NCBI GenBank assembly: GCA_023136815.1
Contig: JAGLQM010000043.1
Span: 1 to 6,797, forward strand
Length of the DNA stretch: 6,797 nucleotides
Reading direction: 5' to 3'
Origin: Thermoplasmata archaeon
Lineage (GTDB): Archaea; Thermoplasmatota; Thermoplasmata; SG8-5
This document shows, piece by piece, positions 5,665-6,797 of the stretch. The notes under the pieces are model-generated. The model worked only from the letters and a program-made list of their open reading frames with translations, had not been told where the DNA came from and ran no database searches. The stretch's first letter is position 1, and each line of letters begins with the position of its first letter. Made by a program: the position numbers and the translations under genes.

Positions 5665-6345
5665 CTATTCGAATGTATCAAGTTTGGTAATACTTAACTC
5701 GTTTATTATCCTGTTTACTGTCTTCCAGGACTTGCGGGTATGCGGAGGCATCTCACCGTGCTCCGTGTACCAGTCTTTCATAAATCCAATTGTCTTGGGG
5801 TCAGAGGGATAACCGCTGCCTATCTCCATTCCCAGTTCTTCCTGGAACTCCTTGATAATAGCATCCCTGTGGGTCTTGGCGATTATGCTGGCTGCCGAGA
5901 CAACAGGATAAATATCATCTGCCCCGTGCCGTGAGATTATTTTCACATCACCACCCAGTTCCCTGGCCACGTATCTGCCAAAAACGTCTTCATTGGAATC
6001 TGCAGCATCAAGATAGGCAACTTTCGGGCCAAGCTTCTCAATTACCGTGGCAAAGAGTTTTGATTCCATTACATTCATGGTCATTGACTGCCTCAGCATG
6101 TCAATATCCTCCGCACTGGCCTCAACTACTTCCCATTTACATATTGCCTTTATCTGATCCACCAATTCAAAGCGTCTGGCTGGCGTGAGTTTCTTTGAAT
6201 CCTTAACTCCCAGTGCTTTTAGTTGGACATCATCTTCAACCATTACACCAGCAACAATAATCGGGCCGAGGACCGGGCCACGACCGGCCTCATCAACACC
6301 GCAAATGGTGCCTTCCTGGGGTGCATAGTCATCAAGTGTTCTCAT
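5665..6345 (-). CDS. rnhB: Ribonuclease HII
   Basis: RNase HII cuts the RNA strand of RNA-DNA hybrids and removes single ribonucleotides from DNA. The 226-residue protein shows the family's motifs: GVDEAGRGPVLGP (16-28, catalytic Asp18 and Glu19), VKDSKKL (47-53), YLDAADSN (111-118, catalytic Asp113), RHGADDIYPVVSAASIIAKTHRD (139-161, with Asp143 as the probable fourth acidic residue), and GSGYPSDPKT followed by HTRKSWKTV near the C-terminus. Length is normal for archaeal members. No Shine-Dalgarno precedes the ATG at 6345, and a TTTTTATA box starts exactly 30 nt before it, so translation is probably leaderless. It is the first gene of a likely two-gene unit with the SCP2-like gene. Confidence 0.96.
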   Translation of the reverse strand: MRTLDDYAPQEGTICGVDEAGRGPVLGPIIVAGVMVEDDVQLKALGVKDSKKLTPARRFELVDQIKAICKWEVVEASAEDIDMLRQSMTMNVMESKLFATVIEKLGPKVAYLDAADSNEDVFGRYVARELGGDVKIISRHGADDIYPVVSAASIIAKTHRDAIIKEFQEELGMEIGSGYPSDPKTIGFMKDWYTEHGEMPPHTRKSWKTVNRIINELSITKLDTFE

Positions 6346-6367
6346 TGCCAGGTAATTAATGTTTATC

Positions 6368-6375
6368 TATAAAAA
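6368..6375 (-). promoter_or_regulatory. TATA box of rnhB
   Basis: The minus strand reads GTTTTTATAG. The first T of TTTTTATA lies 30 nt before the A of the rnhB ATG, the same box and distance as at pdaD. The predicted start coincides with the start codon, so the transcript is probably leaderless. Confidence 0.78.
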
Positions 6376-6391
6376 CCTACGAACTCTATTC

Positions 6392-6517
6392 TTAATAGAT
6401 GGTGCGGAGCCATATTCTAAGGTTCTCAATACCTGCTTCACCAGAAAGCCAGCTCTTGAGCAATTCATACTTTCCTTGGTATTTTCCAGAATATTCTTTA
6501 TGGTTGCGATATATCAT
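6392..6517 (-). other. Possible small ORF upstream of rnhB (41 codons)
   Basis: An ATG-initiated minus-strand frame encodes MIYRNHKEYSGKYQGKYELL and continues with KSWLSGEAGIENLRIWLRTIY to a TAA at 6392. Composition is protein-like, with basic and aromatic residues. There is no Shine-Dalgarno and no convincing TATA box. A second, overlapping minus frame (6367-6513) is also open for 48 codons without a start near its beginning and ends inside the rnhB TATA box. At most one can be coding. The stretch may instead be the remnant of an older gene. I do not recognise either product. Confidence 0.2.
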
Positions 6518-6584
6518 CTAATCATCGGGTATTACTTATGATTCTGAAACAATATAGAAATGTCTGTTAAAATATCAGAAATGA

Positions 6585-6592
6585 TTTTTATA
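6585..6592 (+). promoter_or_regulatory. TATA box of the rightmost gene
   Basis: TTTTTATA occurs here in an AT-rich setting, identical to the boxes of pdaD and rnhB. With the same geometry transcription would begin near 6615, giving a leader of about 40 nt before the ATG at 6655. Confidence 0.6.
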
Positions 6593-6654
6593 AATAAATA
6601 ACTTTAATATCAATTTTGTATTCCCCGGTTCATTATTAATCAGGATGGGATTCA

Positions 6655-6797
6655 ATGGAATATGAATTTAAATGGGGCAAGAACACATGGTTTGTGGCCT
6701 TGCTGCTTTCTGGACTGCTTGGAGTTTTCATACTGCTTGCAAGTTACTGGGGAATGGGCGAAGGCTGGCATAATATGTACTATGTGCCATTATTGGG
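6655..6797 (+). CDS. Partial membrane protein, N-terminus only
   Basis: A frame opens at 6655 with MEYEFKWGKNTWFVALLLSG and stays open to the window edge (47 complete codons). Residues about 12-29 (WFVALLLSGLLGVFILLA) form a clear membrane helix. An aromatic, Gly-rich stretch follows (SYWGMGEGWHNMYYVPLL), probably outside the membrane or leading into a second helix. A weak GGATGG sits 6 nt before the ATG, and a TATA box lies at 6585-6592. A nearby ATG at 6645 stops after six codons and can be excluded. The fragment is too short to assign a family. Confidence 0.6.
   Translation, partial: MEYEFKWGKNTWFVALLLSGLLGVFILLASYWGMGEGWHNMYYVPLL

Larger units (their letters stand above)
6346..6654. other. 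Intergenic region between rnhB and the last gene (divergent)
   Basis: These 309 bases hold the rnhB TATA box (6368-6375), a stretch that is open in two minus-strand frames (6367-6517), and the TATA box and leader of the rightmost gene (6585-6654). A 60-codon plus-strand frame at 6359-6541 runs across the rnhB promoter and looks like chance. I see no tRNA or other RNA gene. Confidence 0.65.

Noticed and set aside
6400..6455. tRNA-like segment around GGTTCTCAATACC
   Set aside because: It resembles a T-arm only loosely, and no acceptor stem, D-arm or anticodon arm can be folded around it.
6359..6541. 60-codon plus-strand ORF
   Set aside because: It begins inside the rnhB promoter on the opposite strand, with no Shine-Dalgarno or TATA box of its own and no recognisable motif.

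Overview
The window looks like chromosomal DNA of an archaeon, most likely a mesophilic euryarchaeote. Methanosarcinales or a relative is my guess, not a demonstrated placement. The evidence is a pyruvoyl-dependent arginine decarboxylase, an archaeal-type RNase HII, a small SCP2-family protein, archaeal TATA boxes placed for leaderless transcripts, and Shine-Dalgarno sites of the GAGGTGA type.

Layout from left to right. (1) A repeat copy (1-72). (2) A secreted LamG/FIMAH-like surface protein on the minus strand (137-1816). (3) The decayed C-terminal half of a DDE transposase (1891-2340). (4) pdaD, arginine decarboxylase (2413-2970), reading rightward from a TATA box just past the transposase remnant. 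(5) A second repeat copy (3110-3254). (6) A family 2 glycosyltransferase (3361-4074) that converges, with only 3 nt between stop codons, on a UppP/BacA-type polyprenyl-diphosphate phosphatase on the minus strand (4078-4875). (7) A third repeat copy (5041-5184). (8) A minus-strand pair, rnhB (RNase HII, 5665-6345) followed by an SCP2-like gene (5295-5633). (9) The start of a small membrane protein gene that runs off the right edge (6655-6797).

Functionally the genes are mixed. The glycosyltransferase and UppP could serve the same lipid-carrier glycosylation pathway. PdaD supplies agmatine. RNase HII is housekeeping. The LamG protein is a cell-surface or secreted binding protein next to mobile DNA.

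The least explained signal is a modular palindromic repeat present three times in intergenic DNA. It is built from short perfect hairpins in a fixed order: A (arms end CG, followed by GTTAG), B (GATGAA/TTCATC type) and C (TTTGAC-N19-20-GTCAAA followed by TAG). Arm sequences differ between copies while pairing is kept, which suggests that structure is conserved. Copies 1 and 2 are direct repeats about 3.1 kb apart, and copy 1 equals copy 2 minus exactly 51 nt plus seven substitutions, all transitions. I cannot assign this repeat to a named family from sequence alone.
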